Of a stretch of 64,000 nucleotides of DNA, positions 45,426 through 54,466 are shown piece after piece. Under the pieces are notes generated by a model. It was not told the origin of the DNA. It worked only from the letters and a program-made list of their open reading frames with translations, and made no database searches. The stretch's first letter is position 1; every line of letters starts with the position of its first letter. Source of the DNA: Echinicola pacifica DSM 19836. Lineage in GTDB: Bacteria > Bacteroidota > Bacteroidia > Cytophagales > Cyclobacteriaceae. The stretch covers positions 9,588 to 73,587 of the forward strand of contig NZ_KB890758.1 in assembly GCF_000373245.1 (NCBI RefSeq), in the 5' to 3' direction. A program made the translations under genes and the position numbers.

Positions 45426-46709
45426 TTATTTATCTAAAAGATCCCCTATTCTAGACATTTGATTGAATCTTGAATATTTTCTGATTTTAGGAAGACAGTC
45501 TATTTCTAATTGAGAAATTTCCCCTGAGGAATATAGGCTTCTGATTTTATCTATTTCAATTAGGCAAGAATCTATATCATTTGCAAAAAATCCTAAACCT
45601 ACTTCATTCAAAATCTGCTCCATAATATCTTGATCACTGGGGCATAAAAGAACTGGCTTTTTTAAGCCAATATATTCATATAATTTGCTTGAAGGAATTC
45701 CTTTAAGGTCTTGATAGGCAACTCCTAATACAACGTGGGCCTTTTGAAGGTAGATTAATGCCTCACTTCTAGGAATTCTATCAGTGATTTTTACAAAACG
45801 TTCAAGTTCAGAATCAACTTTTTCATTAATTCGATTCGTTACCTTAATATCGAAACCTGCACCTAAAAAAACCAAATTGAAAGGGCGGCCAATTTTAATA
45901 GACTTTTTTAATGCCCCCAAAATAATAGAAACGTCTTGAGATGGATATAAAGTACCGCTATATACTACAGTAAAAACATCAAACTTGGATTGATATGGAA
46001 TTTCAAGCAGGCTTTCTTCAAAACCATTTTCAATGGTAACACCTTTAATTCCCAGAAAATTTGACAATCTATCAGTATATAGGTCAGAAACAGAAATTAT
46101 CGCATCTGAAGTGGAAACCCATTTTTTTTCGTACATGCTTTCAATTCTAAAAAGTATTTCTCTAATTATTCCATTAGATTTAATCCTTTGAAGTTCATTA
46201 GTCGTCCAATCATCACGATAATCTGCTATCCACCTTAACCCCATCTTCTTTTTAATAATATACCCAATCTTAAATAAATAAAATGGCTCACCTGAGATCA
46301 GTAAAAACTGAAATTTATTAGCCTTTACCAGCTTCGATATAAATGGAAGAAATCCTTTAAAGGAAGTGAATTTAAGAGTAAAATTTACTAAGATAACGTC
46401 TAAAAATTTAATTAGATAGAATAAAATCCTCAATGAAGATTCACCCCATTTTAAATACGATTTATCTAAAATACCAGGGTGAAATGGAAGGTAATATACC
46501 TCAAATTCTTCATGTTTTTCATACCGTACTTGCTTTCCCAAAGGTCTTTTGGTATCAAAATGAGATTTAACATCCTCATTCCATTCACGTGTAATAATGG
46601 TAGGGAAATATCCTAACCGCGATAAATTTTTACCCCAATAGGTTATTCGTTGAGAAGGAGTTAAGGTACATGGTGTGAAATAATAAGAAAGAATTAATAC
46701 TTTTTTCAT
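45426..46709 (-). CDS. GT-B glycosyltransferase
   Basis: A 427-residue protein. The N-terminus VLILSYYFTPCTLTPSQRITYW has the look of GT4 acceptor domains. The middle has the ADYRDDWTTNELQR segment and the donor half has FTVVYSGTLYPSQDVSIIL. KAHVVLGVAYQDLKGIPSSKLYEYIGLKKPVLL contains the KLYEY motif with conserved Glu used by GT4 enzymes for the nucleotide ribose. It follows the next glycosyltransferase by eight bases. The family is clear, the specificity unknown. Confidence 0.87.
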   Translation of the reverse strand: MKKVLILSYYFTPCTLTPSQRITYWGKNLSRLGYFPTIITREWNEDVKSHFDTKRPLGKQVRYEKHEEFEVYYLPFHPGILDKSYLKWGESSLRILFYLIKFLDVILVNFTLKFTSFKGFLPFISKLVKANKFQFLLISGEPFYLFKIGYIIKKKMGLRWIADYRDDWTTNELQRIKSNGIIREILFRIESMYEKKWVSTSDAIISVSDLYTDRLSNFLGIKGVTIENGFEESLLEIPYQSKFDVFTVVYSGTLYPSQDVSIILGALKKSIKIGRPFNLVFLGAGFDIKVTNRINEKVDSELERFVKITDRIPRSEALIYLQKAHVVLGVAYQDLKGIPSSKLYEYIGLKKPVLLCPSDQDIMEQILNEVGLGFFANDIDSCLIEIDKIRSLYSSGEISQLEIDCLPKIRKYSRFNQMSRIGDLLDK

Positions 46710-46717
46710 TAGGAGAA

Positions 46718-47848
46718 TTATTGAAACAATGTCTTAAAAACTTCCTGATTTTGTAAACTGGAATATCTTTGAGCAGAATGATCTGAATTTATTTTAAATT
46801 GCATTACTTCGTTCGTGGTTAATGAGTTTAAACTTCGCGCTAGCGAAATTTCTTCAAAATCCTCTGAAACTACCCCCATATTATTTTGTTCAACAATTGT
46901 TTTCATCTCTTTAGAAGGACCAATTGCTATACCAAGCCTTCCTTGAATAAATTCAAAAAACTTATTAGGCAAAGCGTTTTCGTAATTGAAATTGATTGGC
47001 TCTAATAAGAATAATCCTAAATCAAACCTATTTATATAAGTAGAAATATCTGTAGTTGGAACAGGGTCTAAAAAATAAATTTTCTTACCCTGTGACAGCT
47101 CTTTAAGATGTTTTAGATACTTAAGGTCTGTGGGTACTAGCATCAAATATAACTCAAACCTTGAATCTAAGTGATCCATCAAACGGATCATTTTCTCAAG
47201 TTTTCTACTTCGATTTGCAATACCATGGTGAATTAATTTTATTTTATTTTCCTCTAATGCCACAGGTTTAATACTGTCTTCAAAATCGGGACTATTAAAA
47301 ACTACATGGCAATTTTTATGAAAACGAGCTTTATACTCCCTTGCTAATCCATCTGCCACAGTAATAATCTCATCAGTCATTGGAATATATTGATCACATA
47401 CAAAATTATAATAGGATGCATGCATAATTCTCCAAATCAAATTATCTTCAAAATGTCGTGGATAATACTCATGAGCATCTAATATTATTTTAGCATTTGA
47501 ACAAACTTTCTTTAACTGAAAGGCAACGGGCCATGTTTCCAAATCATTTGCTAGTATATAATCTATCTTATTATCACTGCAAAGTTTTTGTAATTTGGAT
47601 ACATTGACTAGTTTAAGAAACCGTTTTTCCTTAAGCTTATTAAATCTGAATATATTTGTAAATAGTAAGCCAATTTTTTCTAATAACGTTCTCTGCCTAT
47701 TTAAAAGAGGTATAAAAGGTTCTTTCCCCAAATAGTCCAGGCCACTTAAATATAAATTATTAGTACCATTTGATCTCACAAAATCAATTTGCCTAAGGAC
47801 CCTAGGATCTCTACTAATATTGGAAAATGAAAGTATTAGGATATTCAT
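46718..47848 (-). CDS. GT-B glycosyltransferase
   Basis: A 376-residue protein with NILILSFSNISRDPRVLRQI at the start, a form frequent among GT4 enzymes of Bacteroidota capsule loci. KIILDAHEYYPRHFED lies in the acceptor domain, IKLIHHGIANRSRKLEKMI at the donor domain start, and ENALPNKFFEFIQGRLGIAI carries the K-F-F-E-F motif with the nucleotide-contacting Glu. It lies between the flippase and another glycosyltransferase, in one transcript. Confidence 0.87.
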   Translation of the reverse strand: MNILILSFSNISRDPRVLRQIDFVRSNGTNNLYLSGLDYLGKEPFIPLLNRQRTLLEKIGLLFTNIFRFNKLKEKRFLKLVNVSKLQKLCSDNKIDYILANDLETWPVAFQLKKVCSNAKIILDAHEYYPRHFEDNLIWRIMHASYYNFVCDQYIPMTDEIITVADGLAREYKARFHKNCHVVFNSPDFEDSIKPVALEENKIKLIHHGIANRSRKLEKMIRLMDHLDSRFELYLMLVPTDLKYLKHLKELSQGKKIYFLDPVPTTDISTYINRFDLGLFLLEPINFNYENALPNKFFEFIQGRLGIAIGPSKEMKTIVEQNNMGVVSEDFEEISLARSLNSLTTNEVMQFKINSDHSAQRYSSLQNQEVFKTLFQ

Positions 47849-47924
47849 ACTCCTTAAATATTCTGGTTAATTATCATAATTATAAAAAACATTCCTACTA
47901 TTATTTGGAAATTGACAATTCTTG

Positions 47925-49229
47925 TCAAATATCTTTCCTAAAACATCCTGCCAAAAAAGCACCAAAAAGAAGATGTATCATATAATACACTATATATACA
48001 ATGGAAATATTTTCCACAACCTCTATATGGCTTTCCGCAAACGAAAAACTTAAAACCATGCCTAAGGCAAGAAAAATCATAATTATGAGATTCCATGATT
48101 GCTTTTCTGCGACATAAATCATAAAGCTCAACGGGTTGGCTATAAATTTTATAGCCAAAGCGGGCAGCAAAATTTTAGCATAGGCCCCGGCTATGGCCCA
48201 ATCTTTACCAAATACTAAAATAAATACATCTTCTATATAGAAAAACATCACAACAGAAGGTATAATGGACGCAAAGAACAGCCACTTTAGTGTTTTTAAA
48301 TACACATCCCTAGCATGTCCTGTTTTACGATAAGATCTAGAGGCTTCCTCTTTAAAAACATCCAACACTGATGTTGAAATCAAAGTAATTGGTGCTTGCA
48401 AAACTCTCTGCGTCAAATAATAGTGACCAGAATAGGTCGCTAAAAAGAACGATGAAAACAAAATATTAGGCGCATGAGTTGACCCTACACTTAGAAGATT
48501 TGTAGGAATATCAAACTTTGGAAATTTTGAATAACGGATAGCAACCCTTTTTAATGACTTTAATTTCACCTTAGAAAAATAGTCCCCCTTTGTATTAAAT
48601 AATTTCTTAAATAAGATATATACCGTAATTATTTGACCTATGAGGGAGCCATACAATAACCCCATTCCTCCCATATTACTCAGCCCAAATAATAGTTGGC
48701 TACCTCCAGAACTAGAGCTTTGGACAACCCTATTTAATGCCAATCTTTTGAATTCTTTATTCCTATTATACCAATAGTTTAAGGCCTGATAGGTACCGGT
48801 AATAAAAATAGATAGTGGCAGAAAATATAACCACTCTTTTATTTCTGAATTTCCTAACAGCTCAGAAATTTGAACTCCAAAAAATAGTACAACAAAGAAA
48901 GTAATTGCGCTAATTAATAAAGAAATGCAAATGGATAATTTCACTATGTCAGAAGCTTCTTCATTTTTGGCAGGCAACATTATTGCTAATTCATATCTAC
49001 CAGTGGCCAATACTAATAAAATAGCTGATATCCCTGTATATAGAGCAAATAAGCCAAACTGGTCTGGTGAATAAATTCTGGATAATATTGGACTTAAGGC
49101 AATAGGTATTGCTTGTGCAATACCAGTCCCTGTCATTAATGTGACTACATTCTTGACAAATTCATTCTTGAAATGAAATTTACTTAACATATATAAAGAT
49201 GGGTAAGTCTTAAGACCTACCCATATCAA
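47925..49229 (-). CDS. wzx: Polysaccharide flippase (Wzx-type) of the minus cluster
   Basis: A polytopic protein of up to 434 residues with about 12 hydrophobic helices. The segment LSPILSRIYSPDQFGLFALYTGIS is the typical second helix and loop of polysaccharide flippases, and RYELAIMLPAKNEEA follows as in many O-antigen transporters. The start may instead be the ATG at 49190 (residue 14), which gives a more usual N-terminus. It moves lipid-linked repeat units across the inner membrane. It is distinct in sequence from the flippase at 19653, so it probably serves a different repeat unit. Confidence 0.9.
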   Translation of the reverse strand: MIWVGLKTYPSLYMLSKFHFKNEFVKNVVTLMTGTGIAQAIPIALSPILSRIYSPDQFGLFALYTGISAILLVLATGRYELAIMLPAKNEEASDIVKLSICISLLISAITFFVVLFFGVQISELLGNSEIKEWLYFLPLSIFITGTYQALNYWYNRNKEFKRLALNRVVQSSSSGGSQLLFGLSNMGGMGLLYGSLIGQIITVYILFKKLFNTKGDYFSKVKLKSLKRVAIRYSKFPKFDIPTNLLSVGSTHAPNILFSSFFLATYSGHYYLTQRVLQAPITLISTSVLDVFKEEASRSYRKTGHARDVYLKTLKWLFFASIIPSVVMFFYIEDVFILVFGKDWAIAGAYAKILLPALAIKFIANPLSFMIYVAEKQSWNLIIMIFLALGMVLSFSFAESHIEVVENISIVYIVYYMIHLLFGAFLAGCFRKDI

Positions 49230-49241
49230 CTAACTTTAATT

Positions 49242-50207
49242 TTAAACGCTAAAAGGATGCTTGACAATCTCTCCTTTAGCCAAAGGATGATAATCACCTG
49301 TAAGCCCTACCGCATCCATATGTCGTATATCATGTACAATCTGAATAGAGTTTCTAGCTTCCTCTAGACCAAATCCCTGACCATCCAATATATGCTGATA
49401 ACTATGGGTATGCAATTCTGTGAAACCATCACTGAACTCAATTTCTTCCCCTTCCATCGTTAATGAGCGATAAGTTCTCCCTCCTCTTTCTTTAACTGCC
49501 TGAGGCAAGGTATCCGAATTGATACTTAAAAACCATCGAACTCTAGCCTTCTCCAATTCAAAATATCCCGCTGCTCTGTCATGGGTATGAACATTTACCA
49601 CGCTTTTCTTCACATCCCCAAATATCCAGGTTAACATATCATAAAAATGGACTCCAATATTAGTCGCAATACCACCGGATTTGGAAACATCCCCTTTCCA
49701 TGAAGTATAATACCAATGTCCCCTAGAGGTAATATAAGCCAGATCTATATCATATATTTTATCCTTTGGCCCATTTTGAATCTTCTCCTTTAGTGCAATA
49801 ATGGATGGATGGAGACGTAACTGAAGAATATTATACACTTTGGTACCATGTTCCTTTTCTACCTCCTTTAAAGCATCGATATTCCAAGGATTTAGAACCA
49901 ATGGTTTCTCGCATATTACGTTTGCACCCACTCTTAAACCAAATCGAATATGTGAATCATGGAGGTAATTCGGTGAACAGATACTTACATAATCTATCTT
50001 TTCCTCCCCTCGCTTAAGCTTCTCCACATGGCGATCAAATCTTTCAAATTCGGTGAAAAAATCAGCATTTGGAAAATGACTATCAATTACCCCAACACTG
50101 TCGAATTTATCATAAGCCGCCAATAACTGATTATTGGTGTCTTTAATGGCCTTCATATGCCTAGGAGCTATATAACCAGCGGCTCCAATTAATGCAAAGT
50201 TCTTCAT
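49242..50207 (-). CDS. wbpB: Gfo/Idh/MocA oxidoreductase, WbpB/WlbA-like
   Basis: A 321-residue NAD-dependent enzyme expected to oxidise C3 of UDP-GlcNAc uronic acid to the 3-keto sugar. The Rossmann motif is in FALIGAAGYIAPRHMKAI, E-K-P in VICEKPLVLNP, and the later SGGIATNIGVHFYDML helix carries the conserved His. Length and these sequences match WbpB/WlbA. It is clustered with the matching aminotransferase (50794), acetyltransferase (50219) and dehydrogenase (51924), which makes the pathway assignment strong. Confidence 0.92.
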   Translation of the reverse strand: MKNFALIGAAGYIAPRHMKAIKDTNNQLLAAYDKFDSVGVIDSHFPNADFFTEFERFDRHVEKLKRGEEKIDYVSICSPNYLHDSHIRFGLRVGANVICEKPLVLNPWNIDALKEVEKEHGTKVYNILQLRLHPSIIALKEKIQNGPKDKIYDIDLAYITSRGHWYYTSWKGDVSKSGGIATNIGVHFYDMLTWIFGDVKKSVVNVHTHDRAAGYFELEKARVRWFLSINSDTLPQAVKERGGRTYRSLTMEGEEIEFSDGFTELHTHSYQHILDGQGFGLEEARNSIQIVHDIRHMDAVGLTGDYHPLAKGEIVKHPFSV

Positions 50208-50218
50208 TAGGATTTATT

Positions 50219-50794
50219 TTATAATTTTATAACTTTATTATTATCAATTTTATATTCCTCGCCACTTTCAACACACAAGGCTATCCCTGAATCATCAAAG
50301 TTTAATTTTTGGCCAAACTCACTCATCCATCCAATTTGCTTTGAGGGATTCCCTACGACCAAAGCATATGGAGGAACGTCTTTAGTGACCACTGCCCCAG
50401 CACCAATAAAAGCAAATTCTCCAATATCATGTCCACATACAATGGTTGCATTTGCCCCAATTGTTGCGCCTCTACCTACATGGGTTTTTGCATACTCATT
50501 TTTTCTATTAACAGCAGATCGTGGGTTGATCACATTTGTAAAAACCATCGAGGGCCCAAGAAAAACATCATCACCACAGGTAACCCCTGTGTATATCGAA
50601 ACATTATTTTGAACCTTGACATTTTTCCCTAACACTACCTGAGGACTAATCACTACATTTTGACCAATATTGCAATTTTGTCCCAACTCACAATTAGACA
50701 TAATATGGGAAAAATGCCAAATTTTGGTACCATTCCCTATTATGCAGCCCTCATCAATAAATGCGGACTCATGTACAAAAAACTCATTATCCAT
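50219..50794 (-). CDS. wbpD: N-acetyltransferase of the left-handed beta-helix type, WbpD/WlbB-like
   Basis: A 191-residue trimeric hexapeptide-repeat acetyltransferase. Repeats run from about residue 10 (FIDEGCIIGNGTKIWHF) to about 150, with GRGATIGANATIVCGHDIGE and FIGAGAVVTKDVP typical of WbpD/WlbB. It would acetylate the 3-amino group of UDP-GlcNAc3NA with acetyl-CoA. Its stop and the oxidoreductase start are 12 bases apart, and its start overlaps the aminotransferase stop by one base. Confidence 0.92.
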   Translation of the reverse strand: MDNEFFVHESAFIDEGCIIGNGTKIWHFSHIMSNCELGQNCNIGQNVVISPQVVLGKNVKVQNNVSIYTGVTCGDDVFLGPSMVFTNVINPRSAVNRKNEYAKTHVGRGATIGANATIVCGHDIGEFAFIGAGAVVTKDVPPYALVVGNPSKQIGWMSEFGQKLNFDDSGIALCVESGEEYKIDNNKVIKL

Positions 50795-51918
50795 CAGAAA
50801 AATCTTTTTATAGTTTCAATAATATAATCTTGATCTTCACTTTTCATCTCAGTATGAATCGGAAGGGATAGTACCTTCTTGCATAAAGATTCAGCGATTG
50901 GGAAATCCCCCTCTTTATATCCGTATCCGGTGTACGCATTCTGAAGATGAACGGGAACCGGATAATAAACCATTGAAGGCACGCCATTATCTGCCAAATA
51001 CGTTTTCAATTCATCCCGATCAGCATCTTCAATTTTTAAAGTGTACTGATGAAAAACATGGGTCGAATTTTTAACTCGGCTAGGCGCTATTATATTAGCA
51101 TGTCCCTCAAATGCTCTATCGTAATTTTCTGCAACCTTACTCCTTGCTGAGGAATAATCATCCAAATAATTTAACTTCACTAGCAAAACCGCTGCTTGAA
51201 CGGTATCCAGCCTCGAATTTACCCCAATGCTGTCATGGTAGTATTTTTGCTTTTGGCCATGATTTGCTATCATTTGAAGCCTCTGTCCCAAGACATCATC
51301 ATTAGTAAACATCGCTCCCCCATCTCCAAAACAACCTAGGTTCTTTGATGGGAAAAAAGAAGTAATTCCTATGTCTCCGATAGCACCAGCCATTGCCACT
51401 GATTGATTTTCGAAAGTATATCGCGCTCCAATAGCCTGCGCTGTATCCTCTATTACCTTCAGGCCATACTCATTTGCAATCTCCATGATTCGATCCATAT
51501 TAGAGCATTGTCCAAAAAGGTGAACCGGCACTATTGCAACTGTTTTAGGAGTGATCTTTCCTCTCAACTGATTTACATCCATCTGAAAGGTATCCGCCGT
51601 AACATCAATAAAAACAGGTTTTAATTTTAAAAGTGCAATCACCTCCACCGTTGCTACATAAGTAAACGCCGGAACAATTACCTCATCACCAGGCTGGAAA
51701 TCAAAAGCCATCATTGAAATTTGAAGAGCGTCTGTTCCATTGCCACAAGTAATGGCATACTTTGATTTATTATAAGAAGCCAGTTCTTTAGCAAAGGTTT
51801 TCACCTGAGGGCCATTGATGAAGGCAGCATTATCAATTACCTCTTGAATGCCAGCATTCACTTCCTCTTTGATCTTCTCGTACTGAGTCTGAAGATCAAC
51901 CATTTGTATTTTTCTCAT
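50794..51918 (-). CDS. wbpE: PLP-dependent sugar aminotransferase, WbpE/WlbC-like (DegT/DnrJ/EryC1)
   Basis: A 374-residue aminotransferase that would add an amino group at C3 of the 3-keto uronate using glutamate. The Schiff-base Lys is K192 in TSFFPSKNLGCFGDGG, and CGNGTDALQISM and IEDTAQAIGARY are the cofactor-binding segments. Strong resemblance to WbpE/WlbC of the 2,3-diacetamido-uronate pathway. It sits between the acetyltransferase (one-base overlap) and the dehydrogenase (five-base gap). Confidence 0.94.
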   Translation of the reverse strand: MRKIQMVDLQTQYEKIKEEVNAGIQEVIDNAAFINGPQVKTFAKELASYNKSKYAITCGNGTDALQISMMAFDFQPGDEVIVPAFTYVATVEVIALLKLKPVFIDVTADTFQMDVNQLRGKITPKTVAIVPVHLFGQCSNMDRIMEIANEYGLKVIEDTAQAIGARYTFENQSVAMAGAIGDIGITSFFPSKNLGCFGDGGAMFTNDDVLGQRLQMIANHGQKQKYYHDSIGVNSRLDTVQAAVLLVKLNYLDDYSSARSKVAENYDRAFEGHANIIAPSRVKNSTHVFHQYTLKIEDADRDELKTYLADNGVPSMVYYPVPVHLQNAYTGYGYKEGDFPIAESLCKKVLSLPIHTEMKSEDQDYIIETIKRFF

Positions 51919-51923
51919 ATTAA

Positions 51924-53246
51924 TTATAATCTACCATCGACTAATTCCTTCGCAAAAAATGCTTTGGTATCATAAAGCACTGTATTTTCATTTGACTTGA
52001 TAGTCGCTAAATCCATATCGGTAAACTCCTTATGACCTACCGCTAAAATTATAGCATCATATTTATTCAAATTATCTTTAGTTGTCAAAGCCATACCATA
52101 CTCTTCCAACACTTCTTCTCCTGAAGCCCAAGGATCGTATACATCTACATCAAGGCCAAACTGATTTAGCTCTTTATAAATATCAATTACCCGTGTATTA
52201 CGTATATCCGGACAATTTTCTTTAAAAGTAAAGCCTAAGATTAAAGCCTTGCTCCCTTTGATAGTTTTACCTTTCTGAATCATCAGTTTTATCACCTTAT
52301 TGGCGACAAACATCCCCATATTATCATTCACCCTTCTGCCAGAAAGAATTACCGCAGGATGATATCCCACTTGTTCCGCTTTATGAGCCAAATAATAAGG
52401 GTCAACACCAATACAGTGGCCTCCAACTAATCCTGGCTTATATTTAAGGAAATTCCATTTGGTACCCGCGGCTTCCAATACCTCATGGGTATCTATCCCT
52501 AGACGGTCAAAAATTAAAGCTAGCTCGTTAACAAAAGAAATATTCACATCTCTTTGGGCATTTTCAATGGCCTTAGAAGCTTCTGCCACCCGAATAGAAG
52601 ACGCCTTAAAAGTACCTGCTTCTATAATCGAGGAATAAAGATCGTTGACAAAATCAGCCACCTCAGGAGTAGAACCCGAGGTTACCTTTCTAATTTTGGT
52701 TAAGGTATTTATCTTATCTCCAGGGTTTATACGCTCTGGAGAATATCCGCAATAAAAGTCTTCATTAAACTTAAGTCCAGACTCTTTCTCTAATATGGGA
52801 ACACAATCCTCTTCCGTGCAACCAGGGTAAGTAGTCGATTCATAAATGACGACATCTCCCTTTTTAAGCACTTTACCCAGCATAGAACTTGCAGAAATCA
52901 AAGGTCTCAAATCTGGAGTTTTGTGCTCATTTATTGGGGTAGGAACCGTAACTATAAAAACATTGCAAGAGGAAATTGCTGAAATAGCATTTGTGGGTAA
53001 AAAACCTTTCCCACTTTTTTCCATATCAACAATTGATTTAACTAGGGCCGCTTGTAATCTTTCCCCCTCAACTTCAAGGGTAAAATCATGTCCACTTTCT
53101 AAGCCCTTAATTCTATTAGGAGAAATATCATACCCAATTGTTGGATAAAATTTAGCTAATTCAACAGCTAAGGGTAAACCAACATAGCCGAGTCCTATAA
53201 CTGCAATTTTTGATTGCTCGATAGGTAAAAACATGGATGTATTCAT
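51924..53246 (-). CDS. wbpA: UDP-N-acetyl-hexosamine 6-dehydrogenase (WbpA/TviB-like)
   Basis: A 440-residue nucleotide-sugar dehydrogenase that oxidises C6 to a carboxylate in two NAD-dependent steps. The Rossmann motif is [19 protein letters not shown]; the catalytic cysteine is C278 in [14 protein letters not shown]; the UDP-binding C-terminal domain has the [15 protein letters not shown] segment. Together with WbpB, WbpE and WbpD homologues directly downstream, it should produce UDP-GlcNAcA as the entry to the diacetamido sugar. A close paralogue lies at 58375-59685. Confidence 0.93.
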   Translation of the reverse strand: MNTSMFLPIEQSKIAVIGLGYVGLPLAVELAKFYPTIGYDISPNRIKGLESGHDFTLEVEGERLQAALVKSIVDMEKSGKGFLPTNAISAISSCNVFIVTVPTPINEHKTPDLRPLISASSMLGKVLKKGDVVIYESTTYPGCTEEDCVPILEKESGLKFNEDFYCGYSPERINPGDKINTLTKIRKVTSGSTPEVADFVNDLYSSIIEAGTFKASSIRVAEASKAIENAQRDVNISFVNELALIFDRLGIDTHEVLEAAGTKWNFLKYKPGLVGGHCIGVDPYYLAHKAEQVGYHPAVILSGRRVNDNMGMFVANKVIKLMIQKGKTIKGSKALILGFTFKENCPDIRNTRVIDIYKELNQFGLDVDVYDPWASGEEVLEEYGMALTTKDNLNKYDAIILAVGHKEFTDMDLATIKSNENTVLYDTKAFFAKELVDGRL

Positions 53247-53311
53247 ATATTTATGTATTATCTAATAATTAAATGAAGGTAGAATAAGATATGACGAAAA
53301 AATCACATCTA

Positions 53312-54439
53312 TTAACTTGCCAACCATATATGCTTAATTTTCGAAATATAATCACTTAATAGAACCCATAGTATTGAAACTATAATCCCTAGAACTAGAA
53401 AAATCGCTATGATTACAGGCCTTTTTGGCGCTGATTTTTCCAAGGGGATAGTAATAGGATTAATTACAGAAAAAACGGGTGTGTCCTTACTAACCTGAAG
53501 CTTTGCTTGCTCCATTTGCTTAGCCAATTCTGAGTAGACTGAAAAAGCTAAATTATAATTTGCTTCAAGTTTATTTTGTTCATTGAGAGCATAGGCACTT
53601 GATATATTCTGGTTCCGGTCACGAAATCTACCTAGTTCACTCTGAATTTTCTCAAATTCCTCTCTCTTTTCATTATACCTTTCCTCGGTAAATGAGAGTT
53701 GCTCTTTCGCATTCTTAATTTTAAAGGCTATTACCTCCTTTTGGAGAATCTGCTCAGCAAATTTTGTCAATTGAGCTGCAGCAATTGCATCTGGCATGGC
53801 TGCTGAAACTTCTACAATACCATCCTTATTGTTATAGGATATTAATACTTGATTTGATAGACGTCTAAAATGACCTAAGTCTAAAGCTGAAATGGCTAAA
53901 ATAGGCGATTGACTTGGGGATTTTGCCTCTTCCACAGCCTCTTTTTTAAACAGCTTAATTATTACACTTGGCAAGCCCAAAGTATATTTCTTAATATTTA
54001 CCAAAATGCTTGGAGAATAGTAATTCTCATAATATTCTTTATAAGTAACCATTTTTCCAACCTCCTCAAAATACAATGGAGCTTCAAGCAAGGCCATTTT
54101 AAAAGGAATACTTTCAACTATTTTGGGATAAAGAGAAGGAGGGATTTCGGAATTCCCTACCCCACTTGCTAGATTAATTCCTGCAAGAGACGCTAAACCT
54201 GACAAATTACCAACACCATTCATTCCGTCAACTGTTGTAGGAAGGTAGGTTCCACGGGCGGTATATTCCTTAGGGCTGACTATCGCTACAAATATTCCTA
54301 AAATAAAAAAAATCCCTATGCTCTTAAAAATAAATCGTCTATCTCTCCATAAGGTTTTGATTAAAGAGAGTAAACTTATATCATTATTATCCTTATAGGA
54401 AGTCTGCGAAGAAATTTTTGAATTAGTGGAATCAGACAT
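53312..54439 (-). CDS. Wzz/Wzc-type chain-length protein without kinase domain
   Basis: A 375-residue inner-membrane protein. TM1 is at about 33-53 (RRFIFKSIGIFFILG) after the DISLLSLIKTLWRDR start typical of the Wzz domain. A periplasmic coiled-coil part runs about 230-330 (KNAKEQLSFTEERYNEKREE), and TM2 is near 342-362 after the proline-rich APKRPVI. Nothing follows TM2 that could be a tyrosine kinase, so this is a Wzz-like co-polymerase. It controls chain length and contacts Wza. It lies 27 bases after wza in the same transcript. Confidence 0.9.
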   Translation of the reverse strand: MSDSTNSKISSQTSYKDNNDISLLSLIKTLWRDRRFIFKSIGIFFILGIFVAIVSPKEYTARGTYLPTTVDGMNGVGNLSGLASLAGINLASGVGNSEIPPSLYPKIVESIPFKMALLEAPLYFEEVGKMVTYKEYYENYYSPSILVNIKKYTLGLPSVIIKLFKKEAVEEAKSPSQSPILAISALDLGHFRRLSNQVLISYNNKDGIVEVSAAMPDAIAAAQLTKFAEQILQKEVIAFKIKNAKEQLSFTEERYNEKREEFEKIQSELGRFRDRNQNISSAYALNEQNKLEANYNLAFSVYSELAKQMEQAKLQVSKDTPVFSVINPITIPLEKSAPKRPVIIAIFLVLGIIVSILWVLLSDYISKIKHIWLAS

Positions 54440-54466
54440 TAGATCTTAATAAAAATGGGTTGATAA

